64,000 nt of DNA from Burkholderia diffusa (GTDB taxonomy: Bacteria; Pseudomonadota; Gammaproteobacteria; Burkholderiales; Burkholderiaceae), in contig NZ_CABVPN010000005.1 in NCBI RefSeq assembly GCF_902499115.1, forward strand, positions 193,433 through 257,432, in the 5' to 3' direction. The notes below the pieces were generated by a model. It did not search any database. It was not told the DNA's origin and saw nothing but the letters and a program-made list of their open reading frames with translations. The translations under genes were made by a program, and so were the position numbers. Positions 1 to 9,202 of the stretch are shown here, one piece after another (the first letter of the stretch is position 1; each line of letters opens with the position of its first letter).

Positions 1-260
1 GGGCAATGGTAGCCGCCGTGACCGCGATGGCGCTGATGATCTTCCCACTCGCGACGCTCCCAGTAGCGGCGGCCGTCCCAGTAACGATCGCCGTGCCAGC
101 CGATCACGACCGCAGGCCCCGGAGCGACCACGACAGGCGCGGGCGCGACGACGACCGGCGCGGGCGTGCCGATGTTGACGTCGACGTTGACGGCTTGGGC
201 GAGGCCGGACAGCGAAAGACCGAGGCCGGCGAAGGCGAGGGCGATCAGCGAGCGTTTCAT
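1..260 (-). CDS. Small exported protein, C-terminus beyond window edge
   Basis: The reading frame opens with ATG at 260 and stays open to the window edge, giving at least 86 residues. The first 23 residues (MKRSLIALAFAGLGLSLSGL then AQA) form a clear Sec signal peptide. The mature part has a tandem Pro/Val run (APVVVAPAPVVVAPGPAVV) and then a basic, Trp/Tyr/Arg-rich tail with several RYW motifs. This looks like the small exported YXWXGXXYW-type proteins common in Burkholderia. GGAAA lies just upstream of the ATG. Function is unknown. The signal peptide is seen directly; the family resemblance is inferred. Confidence 0.75.
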   Translation of the reverse strand, partial: MKRSLIALAFAGLGLSLSGLAQAVNVDVNIGTPAPVVVAPAPVVVAPGPAVVIGWHGDRYWDGRRYWERREWEDHQRHRGHGGYHC

Positions 261-651
261 GTTGTTTTCCGTGATGTCGTTGTCAAAAGGCCGGCGCGAC
301 GCGATGGACGCGAGGGGGGATCGTTCCACCGGGGGACGCCACGCCGACGAGATGCAGTGTGCAGGCGCCACGCGAAAAAGGCGAGACGGGTTTGTTACGT
401 CGGATTGACGTCAGATGCGCCGGCCGGATCGATGACAGGCCGCATGATTTGACAATGGCGGGCCACGCATGGGAGGCGTCGACCGCATTGCGCGATGCAG
501 GCTGCCCGGATTTGACATTCGCCGGCAGCGCGGCTGCGCGGCGGGATTAATACGGCGTTACAAAATGACGCGCGACGGGTGGCGGAATTACCGTGCCTGC
601 CGCGCAGGAGACGCGACGCCGGCCGCGAGGCCGGCCATCGCACCGATCGAA
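261..651. other. Intergenic region without a convincing gene
   Basis: This 391-bp stretch separates the start of the exported protein from the stop of the LOG-family gene; both are on the minus strand. It must carry the promoter of the exported protein. A GC hairpin at 618-635 (GCCGGCC, loop, GGCCGGC) follows the LOG gene but has no T tract. Frames here lack a ribosome site and have shadow-like composition. Confidence 0.5.
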
Positions 652-1410
652 TTACAGATAGAACATGCGGTCTTCTTCGGGCCGCGGCGGATGGTCTTCG
701 CCGTCCGCGCCTTCTTCCTCGCCGCTGTCCTCGTAGAACGCGAGCACGGCGTCGAGCACCTGGTCGGGATCGTCGATCACCTGCATCAGATCCATGTCTT
801 CCGGATTGATGAGGCCCATCGGAATCAGCTGGTCGCGGAACCATTGCAGCAGCCCCTGCCAGAACGTGCTACCCACGAGAATGATCGGCACGAGGCGCGA
901 CTTCTTCGTCTGGATCAGCGTGAGCACCTCGGACAGTTCGTCGAGCGTGCCGAAGCCGCCCGGCATCACGATCACCGCGTCGGAGTTCTTCACGAACGTT
1001 ACCTTGCGCGTGAAGAAGTGGCGGAAGCGCAGCGAGATGTCCTGGTAGTGGTTGCCCGCCTGCTCGTGCGGCAACTCGATGTTCAGGCCGACCGACGGCG
1101 CCTTGCCGGCGTGCGCACCCTTGTTCGCGGCTTCCATGATGCCGGGGCCGCCGCCGGAGATCACGGCGAAGCCGGCGTCGGACAGCTTGCGCGCGATCTG
1201 CACGGCCAGCTTGTAGTGCGGCGTGTCGGGCTTGAGACGGGCAGAACCGTAGATGCTGACGGCCGGTCGGATCTCCGACAGGTACTCGGTCGCCTCGATA
1301 AACTCTGCCATAATCGTGAACATCTGCCACGATGCGCGCGCCTTCTTGGCCGTCGCGCGTTCTTGATCTGCGAGCGAACGCAGACTCGGAATCACTTTTC
1401 TCTTGTTCAT
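652..1410 (-). CDS. LOG family protein (TIGR00730-type nucleotide phosphoribohydrolase)
   Basis: This 252-residue Rossmann-like protein belongs to the LONELY GUY family, which hydrolyses nucleoside 5'-monophosphates to free base and ribose phosphate; plant members activate cytokinins. The signature PGGFGTLDE is present, along with the upstream GGGPGIMEAANKGAHAG loop. An acidic tail (EDSGEEEGADGED) follows the domain. The start ATG is at 1410, only one base from the polA ATG at 1412 on the other strand, so its promoter must lie inside the 5' end of polA. Family assignment is strong. The physiological substrate in this bacterium is not shown by sequence. Confidence 0.9.
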   Translation of the reverse strand: MNKRKVIPSLRSLADQERATAKKARASWQMFTIMAEFIEATEYLSEIRPAVSIYGSARLKPDTPHYKLAVQIARKLSDAGFAVISGGGPGIMEAANKGAHAGKAPSVGLNIELPHEQAGNHYQDISLRFRHFFTRKVTFVKNSDAVIVMPGGFGTLDELSEVLTLIQTKKSRLVPIILVGSTFWQGLLQWFRDQLIPMGLINPEDMDLMQVIDDPDQVLDAVLAFYEDSGEEEGADGEDHPPRPEEDRMFYL

Positions 1411-1411
1411 A

Positions 1412-4165
1412 ATGCCTGAAGAACGAAATCTGGAAGGTAAGACCCTGCTATTGGTTGACGGTTCGAGCTATCTGTATCGGGCTTACCATGCGATGCCTGA
1501 TTTGCGTGGCCCTGGCGGGGAGCCGACCGGAGCGCTCTACGGAATCATCAACATGCTGCGCCGTATGCGCAAGGAAGTCAGTGCAGAGTATAGCGCTTGC
1601 GTGTTCGATGCAAAGGGCAAGACGTTCCGTGACGACCTTTATGCCGACTATAAGGCAAACCGTCCGTCGATGCCGCCCGATCTTGCACTGCAGGTCGAGC
1701 CGATTCACGGCGCGGTACGTGCGCTCGGCTGGCCGCTGCTGATGGTCGAGGGCGTCGAGGCCGACGACGTGATCGGCACGCTCGCGCGCGAAGCCGAGCG
1801 GCACGGGATGAACGTGATCGTGTCGACCGGCGACAAGGACCTCGCGCAGCTCGTCACCGATCACGTCACGCTCGTCAACACGATGACCAACGAGACGCTC
1901 GATCGCGGCGGCGTGATCGAGAAGTTCGGCGTGCCGCCCGAGCGGATCATCGACTATCTCGCGTTGATCGGCGACACCGTCGACAACGTGCCCGGCGTCG
2001 AGAAATGCGGGCCGAAGACAGCCGTGAAATGGTTGTCGCAATACGACAGCCTCGACGGCGTGATCGAACACGCGAGCGAGATCAAGGGCGTGGTCGGCGA
2101 CAACCTGCGCCGCGCGCTCGACTTCCTGCCGCTCGGCCGCAAGCTCGTGACCGTCGACACGGCCTGCGATCTCGCACCGCATCTCGAATCGATCGAAGCG
2201 TCGCTGAAGAGCGACGGCGAAGCACGCGACCTGCTGCGCGACATCTTCGCGCGCTATGGCTTCAAGACGTGGCTGCGCGAAGTCGACAGCGCGCCCGCCG
2301 AAGGCGGCGGCGCCGACGCGCCGGAAGGCGAGCCGGCACAGGTGGTCGCGGCGGACATCGTCCGCGAATACGACACGATCCAGACCTGGGAACAGTTCGA
2401 TGCATGGTTCGCGAAGATCGACGCGGCCGCACTGACCGCGTTCGACACCGAAACGACCTCGCTTGATCCGATGACCGCGCGGCTCGTCGGCCTGTCGTTT
2501 TCGATCGAGCCGGGCAAGGCCGCGTATCTTCCGGTCGCGCACCGCGGCCCCGATCTTCCCGAGCAGTTGCCGATCGACGACGTGCTCGCGCGCCTGAAGC
2601 CGTGGCTCGAATCGGCCGACCGCAAGAAGGTGGGCCAGCACCTGAAGTACGACGCGCAGGTGCTCGCGAACTACGACATCGCGCTGAACGGTATCGAGCA
2701 CGACACGATGCTCGAATCGTACGTGCTCGAATCGCACCGCACGCACGACATGGACAGCCTCGCGTTGCGTCATCTGGGCGTCAAGACGATCAAGTATGAA
2801 GACGTGGCCGGCAAGGGCGCGAAGCAGATCGGCTTCGACGAAGTGGCGCTCGAGCAGGCCGCCGCGTACGCCGCCGAAGATGCGGACATCACGCTGCAGC
2901 TTCATCATGCGCTGTATCCGCAGGTCGCGCGCGAACCGGGCCTCGAGCGTGTGTATCGCGAGATCGAGATGCCGGTGTCGCTCGTGCTGCGCAAGATGGA
3001 GCGCACCGGCGTGCTCATCGACGACGCACTGCTGCAGGCGCAAAGCAGCGAGATCGCGACGCGTCTCATCGAGCTCGAAGGGCAGGCGTACGAACTGGCC
3101 GGCGGCGAATTCAATCTCGGCTCGCCGAAGCAGATCGGGCAGATCTTCTTCGAGAAGCTGCAGTTGCCGGTCGTGAAGAAGACGCCGAGCGGCGCCCCGT
3201 CGACCGACGAAGAAGTGCTGCAGAAGCTGGCCGAGGATTACCCGCTGCCGAAGCTGCTGCTCGAGCATCGCGGGCTGTCGAAGCTGAAGTCGACCTACAC
3301 CGACAAGCTGCCGCGCATGGTGAATCCTGCAACGGGCCGCGTGCACACGAACTACGCGCAGGCCGTCGCGGTAACGGGCCGCCTTGCGTCGAACGATCCC
3401 AATCTTCAGAACATTCCGGTGCGCACGGCCGAGGGCCGGCGGATCCGCGAGGCGTTCATCGCGTCGCCGGGTCACCGCATCGTGTCGGCCGACTATTCGC
3501 AGATCGAACTGCGGATCATGGCGCACATTTCGGGCGACGCGTCGCTGCTGCGCGCGTTCTCGCAGGGCGAGGACATCCACCGCGCAACGGCCGCCGAAGT
3601 GTTCGGCGTGACGCCGCTGGAAGTCAACTCCGACCAGCGCCGGATCGCGAAGGTGATCAACTTCGGGCTCATCTACGGGATGAGCGCGTTCGGCCTCGCG
3701 TCGAACCTCGGCATCACGCGCGATGCGGCGAAGCTGTACATCGACCGCTATTTCGCGCGCTACCCGGGCGTCGCGCAGTACATGGAGGACACGCGTGCGG
3801 CCGCGAAGGAAAAGGGCTACGTCGAAACCGTTTTTGGCCGCCGCCTGTGGCTGCCGGAGATCAACGGCGGCAACGGCCCGCGCCGTCAGGCCGCTGAACG
3901 TGCGGCCATCAATGCACCGATGCAGGGCACGGCTGCCGACCTGATCAAGCTGTCGATGATCGCGGTGGACGACTGGCTCACGCGCGACCACCTCGCATCG
4001 CGGATGATCATGCAGGTGCACGACGAACTGGTGCTCGAGGTGCCCGACGACGAACTGTCGCTCGTGCGCGAGAAACTGCCGGAAATGATGTGCGGCGTGG
4101 CGAAGCTGAAGGTGCCGCTGGTCGCTGAAGTGGGTGCCGGCGCGAACTGGGAAGAGGCACACTGA
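1412..4165 (+). CDS. polA: DNA polymerase I
   Basis: This 917-residue enzyme performs Okazaki fragment processing and repair synthesis. The order is as in E. coli Pol I. The 5'-3' exonuclease domain opens with LLLVDGSSYLYRAYHAMPDL. The 3'-5' exonuclease site FDTETTSLDP keeps the catalytic Asp and Glu, so proofreading should be active. The polymerase domain carries motif A (VSADYSQIELRIMAH) and motif C (MQVHDELVLEV). I use ATG 1412; an in-frame TTG at 1403 would add three residues. No strong ribosome site precedes it. The 5' leader overlaps the divergent LOG gene. Confidence 0.97.
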   Translation: MPEERNLEGKTLLLVDGSSYLYRAYHAMPDLRGPGGEPTGALYGIINMLRRMRKEVSAEYSACVFDAKGKTFRDDLYADYKANRPSMPPDLALQVEPIHGAVRALGWPLLMVEGVEADDVIGTLAREAERHGMNVIVSTGDKDLAQLVTDHVTLVNTMTNETLDRGGVIEKFGVPPERIIDYLALIGDTVDNVPGVEKCGPKTAVKWLSQYDSLDGVIEHASEIKGVVGDNLRRALDFLPLGRKLVTVDTACDLAPHLESIEASLKSDGEARDLLRDIFARYGFKTWLREVDSAPAEGGGADAPEGEPAQVVAADIVREYDTIQTWEQFDAWFAKIDAAALTAFDTETTSLDPMTARLVGLSFSIEPGKAAYLPVAHRGPDLPEQLPIDDVLARLKPWLESADRKKVGQHLKYDAQVLANYDIALNGIEHDTMLESYVLESHRTHDMDSLALRHLGVKTIKYEDVAGKGAKQIGFDEVALEQAAAYAAEDADITLQLHHALYPQVAREPGLERVYREIEMPVSLVLRKMERTGVLIDDALLQAQSSEIATRLIELEGQAYELAGGEFNLGSPKQIGQIFFEKLQLPVVKKTPSGAPSTDEEVLQKLAEDYPLPKLLLEHRGLSKLKSTYTDKLPRMVNPATGRVHTNYAQAVAVTGRLASNDPNLQNIPVRTAEGRRIREAFIASPGHRIVSADYSQIELRIMAHISGDASLLRAFSQGEDIHRATAAEVFGVTPLEVNSDQRRIAKVINFGLIYGMSAFGLASNLGITRDAAKLYIDRYFARYPGVAQYMEDTRAAAKEKGYVETVFGRRLWLPEINGGNGPRRQAAERAAINAPMQGTAADLIKLSMIAVDDWLTRDHLASRMIMQVHDELVLEVPDDELSLVREKLPEMMCGVAKLKVPLVAEVGAGANWEEAH

Positions 4166-4444
4166 CGCACCCCAGCGTGATTCCCGCGTCCCGCGGCATA
4201 TTGTTGCAGGGATGCTGAATATCGAGATGGTTTGCTTGTGGTCAACGCGCAAGCTCCCGGACAATGCATGTCAGTCAGGTCATTGTCGCGGGGGCAGCGC
4301 GCCCCGCGTTCCGGGATCGGCGCATCGAAGTGTTTCGAACTGCACATCGATGATGTCCGAACCGGTTAATCCAGCGGGCGGCGCGAACGCATTGCGTCTG
4401 CATCGTCCGGCGGCAGCAGTTTCGAATCGCAAAGGGGGAATCGG

Positions 4445-5779
4445 ATGCATCGGATCATCATCGTAGGCGGAGGCGCGGGCGGCCTGGAACTGGCGACGCG
4501 GCTCGGCGATCGTTACAGCGCGCGCGGCAATCGTCCCGCGCGTGCGCTTGTCACGCTCGTCGACCGCAATCCGACCCACATCTGGAAGCCATTGCTGCAC
4601 GAGGTCGCGGCCGGCAGCATGGACCCGTTCACGCAGGAACTCGAATACGCGGCGCAGGCGCGCTGGCATGGCTTCGAGTTTCAGCAGGGCGAACTGACCT
4701 CGCTCGATCGCGCGGCGAAGCGCATCACACTGTCGCCCGTCAACGACAGCGATGGCGAGGAGCTGCTGCCGGCGCGCGACCTGGAATACGACACGCTCGT
4801 GATCGCGATCGGCAGCACGACGCATTTCTTCGGCGTGCAGGGCGCGGCCGAAAACGCGATTGCGCTCGATACGGTCGGCGAGGCCGAGCGCTTCCGCAAG
4901 CGCCTGATCGCCGCGTGCATGCGCGCCGAGCACCAGGCGCCGGCGCAGCCCGCGCCGGGAGCGCCGGACGAGCCGCGCATCCAGGTGGTGATCGTCGGCG
5001 GTGGCGCGACGGGCGTCGAGTTGTCCGCGGAACTGCGCAACACCGCGCAGGTGCTGTCCGTCTATGGGCTGCACAAGCTCGACCCGCAGCACGACGTCGG
5101 CATCGTGCTGATCGAATCGGGGCCGCGGATTCTGCCTGCGCTGCAGGAGCGCGTATCGACCGCAACGGCCGAGCTGCTCGAAAAGCTCGGCGTGCGATTG
5201 ATGCTCGCGGAGCGTGTGACCGAGGTCGCGCCGGGTTTCGTGCATACCGCGAGCGGCAAGTCGGTGCGCGCGGATCTCACGGTCTGGGCGGCCGGCATCA
5301 AGGCGCCGTCCGTGCTGTCGAATCTTGACGGCCTGCAGGTCAACAAGCTCGGCCAGCTCGACGTGCGTCGCACACTGCAGACCTTCACCGACGACAACGT
5401 CTTCGCACTCGGCGATTGCGCGGCATGCGTATGGCCCGGCAACGAGCGCAACGTGCCGCCGCGTGCGCAGGCCGCGCACCAGCAGGCGAGCTTTCTGCTG
5501 AAGGCGATCGGCTGCCGGCTCGACGGACGTCAGCTGCCCGAGTTCACATATCGCGATTTTGGTTCGCTCGTGTCGCTCGGTCACTTCAGCGCGGTCGGCA
5601 ACCTGATGGGCGGCCTGATCGGCGGCAACATGCTGATCGAAGGGCTGTTCGCGCGCTTCATGTACATGTCGCTGTACCGCCTGCACATCGCGGCGCTGCA
5701 CGGCTATCCGCGCATGATGCTCGATACGTTCGCGCACTGGCTGCGCCGCACGACGCTGCCGCGCGTCAAACTGCACTGA
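4445..5779 (+). CDS. ndh: Type II NADH dehydrogenase (NDH-2)
   Basis: This 444-residue FAD enzyme is predicted to pass electrons from NADH to quinone at the inner face of the membrane without pumping protons. It has an N-terminal FAD-binding GGGAGGLELA motif, the second dinucleotide fold VVIVGGGATGVELSAEL, and the FAD-contacting NVFALGDCAA segment near residue 325. A C-terminal segment (MGGLIGGNMLIEGLFARFMYMSLYRLH) resembles the membrane-anchoring helices of NDH-2. AGGGGG ends 6 bases before the ATG. It stands alone, 279 bp after polA and followed by a long hairpin. Confidence 0.9.
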   Translation: MHRIIIVGGGAGGLELATRLGDRYSARGNRPARALVTLVDRNPTHIWKPLLHEVAAGSMDPFTQELEYAAQARWHGFEFQQGELTSLDRAAKRITLSPVNDSDGEELLPARDLEYDTLVIAIGSTTHFFGVQGAAENAIALDTVGEAERFRKRLIAACMRAEHQAPAQPAPGAPDEPRIQVVIVGGGATGVELSAELRNTAQVLSVYGLHKLDPQHDVGIVLIESGPRILPALQERVSTATAELLEKLGVRLMLAERVTEVAPGFVHTASGKSVRADLTVWAAGIKAPSVLSNLDGLQVNKLGQLDVRRTLQTFTDDNVFALGDCAACVWPGNERNVPPRAQAAHQQASFLLKAIGCRLDGRQLPEFTYRDFGSLVSLGHFSAVGNLMGGLIGGNMLIEGLFARFMYMSLYRLHIAALHGYPRMMLDTFAHWLRRTTLPRVKLH

Positions 5780-5798
5780 CCGCGCGGTTCGTGCTCCG

Positions 5799-5837
5799 AC
5801 GGGCAGGGAACGCGTATCGAGCGCGTTTCCTGCCCGT
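5799..5837 (+). terminator. Hairpin terminator after ndh
   Basis: A stem of about 16 bp (5799-5814 pairing with 5822-5837, one G-T pair, six- to seven-base loop) lies 20 bp past the ndh stop. Only a weak T-rich tail (TTGTCGTTTC) follows. Confidence 0.55.
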
Positions 5838-6185
5838 TGTCGTTTCAAGTGCGGTTGACCCCGGATTCGCGCACCGGCCTGCGCATCGTTTGGTTTCAAT
5901 CCGTGGACATTCGAGCGCGCGACGGCGCTCGCCGCATGCGTGCCCCGCATGGATTTGCCGGGCCGGGGCGCCGCGGTTGTCGATATTGTCGGATGCCACG
6001 CATTACACCGTCGTAATCGAGTCTTACACATCTGACAGTTGACGCGACAACGGATTATTGGGCATCTTGTCCGGGTTTCCGCTTGCGGCGGGGTGCCAAC
6101 CGCCGCGACATCCGCGCCGTCCGCCGGCATGACGCCGGGTCGAGTCCCTGGCCGCGACGGCGGTGCCCAATCGAGGAGTGCATTC
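5838..6185. other. Intergenic leader of the dienelactone hydrolase gene
   Basis: About 350 bp hold no supported gene. The stretch around 5990-6060 is less GC-rich than its surroundings. It contains TTGACG at about 6038 that could be a -35 element, but I see no good matching -10. Confidence 0.4.
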
Positions 6186-7061
6186 ATGTTGAAACCCGAA
6201 GTCGACAGCCTGGTTCCCCACGTTCCGTTCTCGCGCCGCAAGTTCATGCAGGCCGCGCTGGGCGGCACCTTCGCGGCGGCCGTGCTGCCCGTGTCGGCGC
6301 AGACGATCACGACCGACAGCACCGGGCTGGACGTCGACACCATCGAGATCCGCTCGGGCGACGCGAGCATCCCCGCGTATCGCGCGCAGCCGGTCGACAA
6401 GACGAACCTGCCGGTCGTCATCGTGATCCACGAGATCTTCGGCGTGCATGCGCATATCGCCGACGTCTGCCGCCGCTTCGCGAAGCTCGGCTATCTGGCG
6501 ATCGCGCCGGACCTGTTCGCGCGCCAGGGCAATGCGTCGAAGTATCCGACGATGAAGGAGCTTTTCGACAACATCATCAGCAAGGTGCCTGACCGGCAGG
6601 TCACCGAGGATCTCGATGCGACCGTCGCGTGGGCCGGCAAGAACGGCGGTGACCTGTCGCGTCTCGGCGTGACGGGGTTCTGCTGGGGCGGCCGCCAGGC
6701 GTGGCTGTACGCGGAGCATAATCCGCAGGTGCGCGCGGCCGTCGCATGGTACGGGTTCGTCGAGGGCACGACCGACGAGATGACGCCGTTCAATCCGGTC
6801 GATCATGCGTCGTTGCTGAAGGTACCCGTGCTCGGGCTGTACGGCGAGAAGGACACGAACATCACGCAGGCGTCGCTCGCGGACATGCGCAAGGCAATCC
6901 AGACGAGCGATTCGAAGCTCGCGCGTCAATCGGAGATCGTCGTGTATCCGGATGCCGGCCACGCGTTCTTCGCCGATTATCGGCCGAGTTACGTGAAGGG
7001 CGACGCCGAGGACGGCTGGAAGCGCGCGATCGAGTGGTTCCACAAGTACGGCGTGATGTGA
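6186..7061 (+). CDS. Dienelactone hydrolase family protein, Tat-exported
   Basis: This is a 291-residue alpha/beta hydrolase. The start ATG 6186 follows GAGGAG, and the upstream in-frame extension has no ribosome site. Residues 17-39 carry a twin-arginine signal (SRRKFMQAALGG then a hydrophobic stretch ending VSAQT), so the protein is predicted to be exported folded. The nucleophile elbow GFCWGG places Cys166 where dienelactone hydrolases have it, with Asp223 (EKDTN) and His259 (DAGHAF) completing the triad. Substrate is unknown: members cleave dienelactone or other ester and lactone bonds. Monocistronic by context. Confidence 0.9.
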   Translation: MLKPEVDSLVPHVPFSRRKFMQAALGGTFAAAVLPVSAQTITTDSTGLDVDTIEIRSGDASIPAYRAQPVDKTNLPVVIVIHEIFGVHAHIADVCRRFAKLGYLAIAPDLFARQGNASKYPTMKELFDNIISKVPDRQVTEDLDATVAWAGKNGGDLSRLGVTGFCWGGRQAWLYAEHNPQVRAAVAWYGFVEGTTDEMTPFNPVDHASLLKVPVLGLYGEKDTNITQASLADMRKAIQTSDSKLARQSEIVVYPDAGHAFFADYRPSYVKGDAEDGWKRAIEWFHKYGVM

Positions 7062-7094
7062 ACGACAAGGCGGCAGATGCCGCCGCCTTGTCGT
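7062..7094. terminator. Shared hairpin between converging genes
   Basis: A perfect 13-bp stem (7062-7074 with 7082-7094) starts one base after the hydrolase stop and lies before the end of the converging sulfurtransferase gene. Neither side has a long T tract. It could act in both directions. Confidence 0.5.
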
Positions 7095-7110
7095 CGCGCC
7101 GCGCAGGTGC

Positions 7111-7980
7111 TTACGGGTTCGGGCCGGTCGCGATCGGACGCGACGGATCGGCGCTCCATTCGCTCCACGAGCCCGGATACAGCGACGCGCCATGCAGCCC
7201 CGCGATTTCGAGCGCGAGCGCGTTGTGGCATGCGGTCACGCCGGACCCGCATTGCAGGATCACGCTGTTCGGTTCGGTGCCGGCCAGCAGCGTGGTGAAT
7301 GTCTCGCGCAGCTCATGGCCGGTCTTGAAGCGGCCGTCGGCGGCCAGGTTGTCCTTGAAGAACCGGTTGCGTGCGCCGGGAATGTGGCCGCCGACACGAT
7401 CGATCGTTTCGTTTTCGCCGCGATAGCGATCCGGTGCGCGCGCATCGATCACGACGCGCGTGGCCGACGTCACGTTCGCGAGCACGGCTGCCGCGTCGAC
7501 CGTCGATTCGAGCGGGGTCGTCGCGCGGAAGTCGCCGGCGGCCGGATGCGGCACGTCGGTGGTCAGCGGCTGGCCGGCCGCTTCCCACGCCTGCAGGCCG
7601 CCGTCGAGCAGCGCGACGGAATCGTGCCCGAGCCAGCGCAGCAGCCACCAAAGCCGCGCCGCATAGGCGCCGCCTTGTGCGTCATAGGCGATGACCTGCT
7701 GGCCCTGCTTGACGCCGCGGCTGGCGATCAGCGTCGCGAATGCGTCGCGGGTCGGCAGCGGATGGCGCCCGTTGGTGCCGGTCTTGCGGCCGGACAGGTC
7801 GCGGTCGAGATGGAGATACTGCGCGCCGGGGATATGGCCGGCCGCATAGGCGGCTTCGCCTGCGCCCGGATCGACGAGGTCGAAGCGGCAGTCGAACACG
7901 GCGACGCTGCCCGGCGCCGCGGCCAGCCGCTCGGCGAGATTGGCTGCGGAGATGAGCGTGGTGTAGTGGGTGTGTGGCAT
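7111..7980 (-). CDS. Sulfurtransferase (tandem rhodanese, SseA-like)
   Basis: This 289-residue protein has two rhodanese domains. The N-terminal half is the inactive copy, including GHIPGAQYLHLDRDLSG. The C-terminal half carries the active-site loop CGSGVTAC with catalytic Cys244. The CGSGVT form is typical of 3-mercaptopyruvate sulfurtransferases rather than thiosulfate rhodaneses, so 3-mercaptopyruvate is the likely donor. A terminator for the upstream Rieske gene ends only about 40 bp before the ATG, leaving little room for a promoter. Confidence 0.9.
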   Translation of the reverse strand: MPHTHYTTLISAANLAERLAAAPGSVAVFDCRFDLVDPGAGEAAYAAGHIPGAQYLHLDRDLSGRKTGTNGRHPLPTRDAFATLIASRGVKQGQQVIAYDAQGGAYAARLWWLLRWLGHDSVALLDGGLQAWEAAGQPLTTDVPHPAAGDFRATTPLESTVDAAAVLANVTSATRVVIDARAPDRYRGENETIDRVGGHIPGARNRFFKDNLAADGRFKTGHELRETFTTLLAGTEPNSVILQCGSGVTACHNALALEIAGLHGASLYPGSWSEWSADPSRPIATGPNP

Positions 7981-8022
7981 GACGGCTCCCTGGAGTGCAA
8001 ACGGCCTGATACTCCAAGTCTA

Positions 8023-8054
8023 AACAAAAAAAGACGGGCCGAAACCCGTCTTTT
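8023..8054 (-). terminator. Intrinsic terminator of the Rieske oxygenase gene
   Basis: On the minus strand a 10-bp stem (AAAAGACGGG paired with CCCGTCTTTT, six-base loop) is followed by seven or more T residues. It closes the Rieske gene transcript. Confidence 0.85.
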
Positions 8055-8095
8055 GATATGCCGAATGCCATGCGGCGCTGGCGCGCCGCGCGCGG

Positions 8096-9202
8096 TCAGA
8101 TGTCGCCGAGGTGGCGGCGCAGGAACTCGTGGAAGTGCTGCATGCCGTCTTCCATCGGGCTCTGGTATGGCCCGACCTGCGATTCGCCGCGCGCCATCAG
8201 TGCGCGGCGACCCGCGTCCATCCGCATCGCAATTTCGTCGTCCTCGATGGCCGTTTCCATATAGGCTGCGCGCTCGGCCTCGACGAACTCGCGTTCGAAC
8301 AACGCGATTTCCTCGGGGTAATAGAACTCGACGATGTTGGTCGTCTTCTGCGGCCCGCGCGGAATCAGCCACGACACGACGAGCACGTGCGGATACCACT
8401 CGATCATCAGGCCCGGGTAGTAGACCATCCAGATCGCGCCGAACTCCGGCGGCACGCCGTTGCGGAACTTGAGCACCTGCTCGTGCCACTTCTGGTAGGT
8501 CGCGCTGCCCGGTTTCGCGAGGGCGTTGTGCACGCCGACCGTCTGCACGCTGTACCAGTCGCCGAACTCCCATTTGAGATCGTCGCACGACACGAAGCTG
8601 CCGAGGCCCGGGTGGAACGGGACGACGTGATAATCCTCGAGGTAGACCTCGATGAACGTCTTCCAGTTGTAATCGCACTCGTGCACTTCGACGTGATCGA
8701 AGTGATACTCGGAGAAGTCGAAGTGATGCTTCGTGCCGAGGTTCGCGAGATCGCGCGCGACGTTGCGGCCTTCGGCCTCGAACAGCAGCCCCTGCCAGTT
8801 CTGCAGCGGGCTCTTGCCGAGGTTCAGGCACGGCTTGTCGGGGAAGTGCGGCGCGCCGAGCAGTTGGCCTTCCAGATCGTACGTCCAGCGGTGTAGCGGA
8901 CACACGATGTTCTGCGTGTGGCCGCGCCCGTTCAGCATGATCGCCTGCCGGTGACGGCACACGTTCGACAGCAGTTCGATCTGGTTCGCCGGGTTGCGGA
9001 CCAGCACGCGACCTTCCTTCTCGGACGGCAGCGCAAAATAATCCCCCGCCTCGCGCACCATCAATTCGTGCCCGACGTAACGAGGTCCTTTCTTGAAGAG
9101 GGTTTCGATCTCGCGCTCAAGGAGCGCCTCATCGAAATATGCAGTGACTGGAAGCTGGCTGTGGGCCGACTTCAACTGAAGCGCATCGCTCAGATTGGAC
9201 AT
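8096..9202 (-). CDS. Rieske non-heme iron oxygenase, alpha subunit type
   Basis: This 368-residue protein has a Rieske [2Fe-2S] domain with ligands Cys82-x-His84 and Cys101-x2-His104 (CRHR and CPLHRW). A catalytic domain follows with the mononuclear iron motif in EVYLEDYHVVPFHPGL (Asp/His/His). The family includes aromatic ring-hydroxylating dioxygenases and carnitine-type monooxygenases. No ferredoxin, reductase or beta subunit gene is nearby, so electron partners are encoded elsewhere. I chose ATG 9202 because GGGAGTGGGA precedes it; an upstream in-frame extension of 15 residues is possible but unlikely. Substrate unknown. Confidence 0.88.
   Translation of the reverse strand: MSNLSDALQLKSAHSQLPVTAYFDEALLEREIETLFKKGPRYVGHELMVREAGDYFALPSEKEGRVLVRNPANQIELLSNVCRHRQAIMLNGRGHTQNIVCPLHRWTYDLEGQLLGAPHFPDKPCLNLGKSPLQNWQGLLFEAEGRNVARDLANLGTKHHFDFSEYHFDHVEVHECDYNWKTFIEVYLEDYHVVPFHPGLGSFVSCDDLKWEFGDWYSVQTVGVHNALAKPGSATYQKWHEQVLKFRNGVPPEFGAIWMVYYPGLMIEWYPHVLVVSWLIPRGPQKTTNIVEFYYPEEIALFEREFVEAERAAYMETAIEDDEIAMRMDAGRRALMARGESQVGPYQSPMEDGMQHFHEFLRRHLGDI

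Noticed and set aside
1448..4264. 938-residue open frame antisense to polA
   Set aside because: It is the complement of the conserved polA coding frame, with Arg/His/Leu-rich shadow composition, no domain and no ribosome site.
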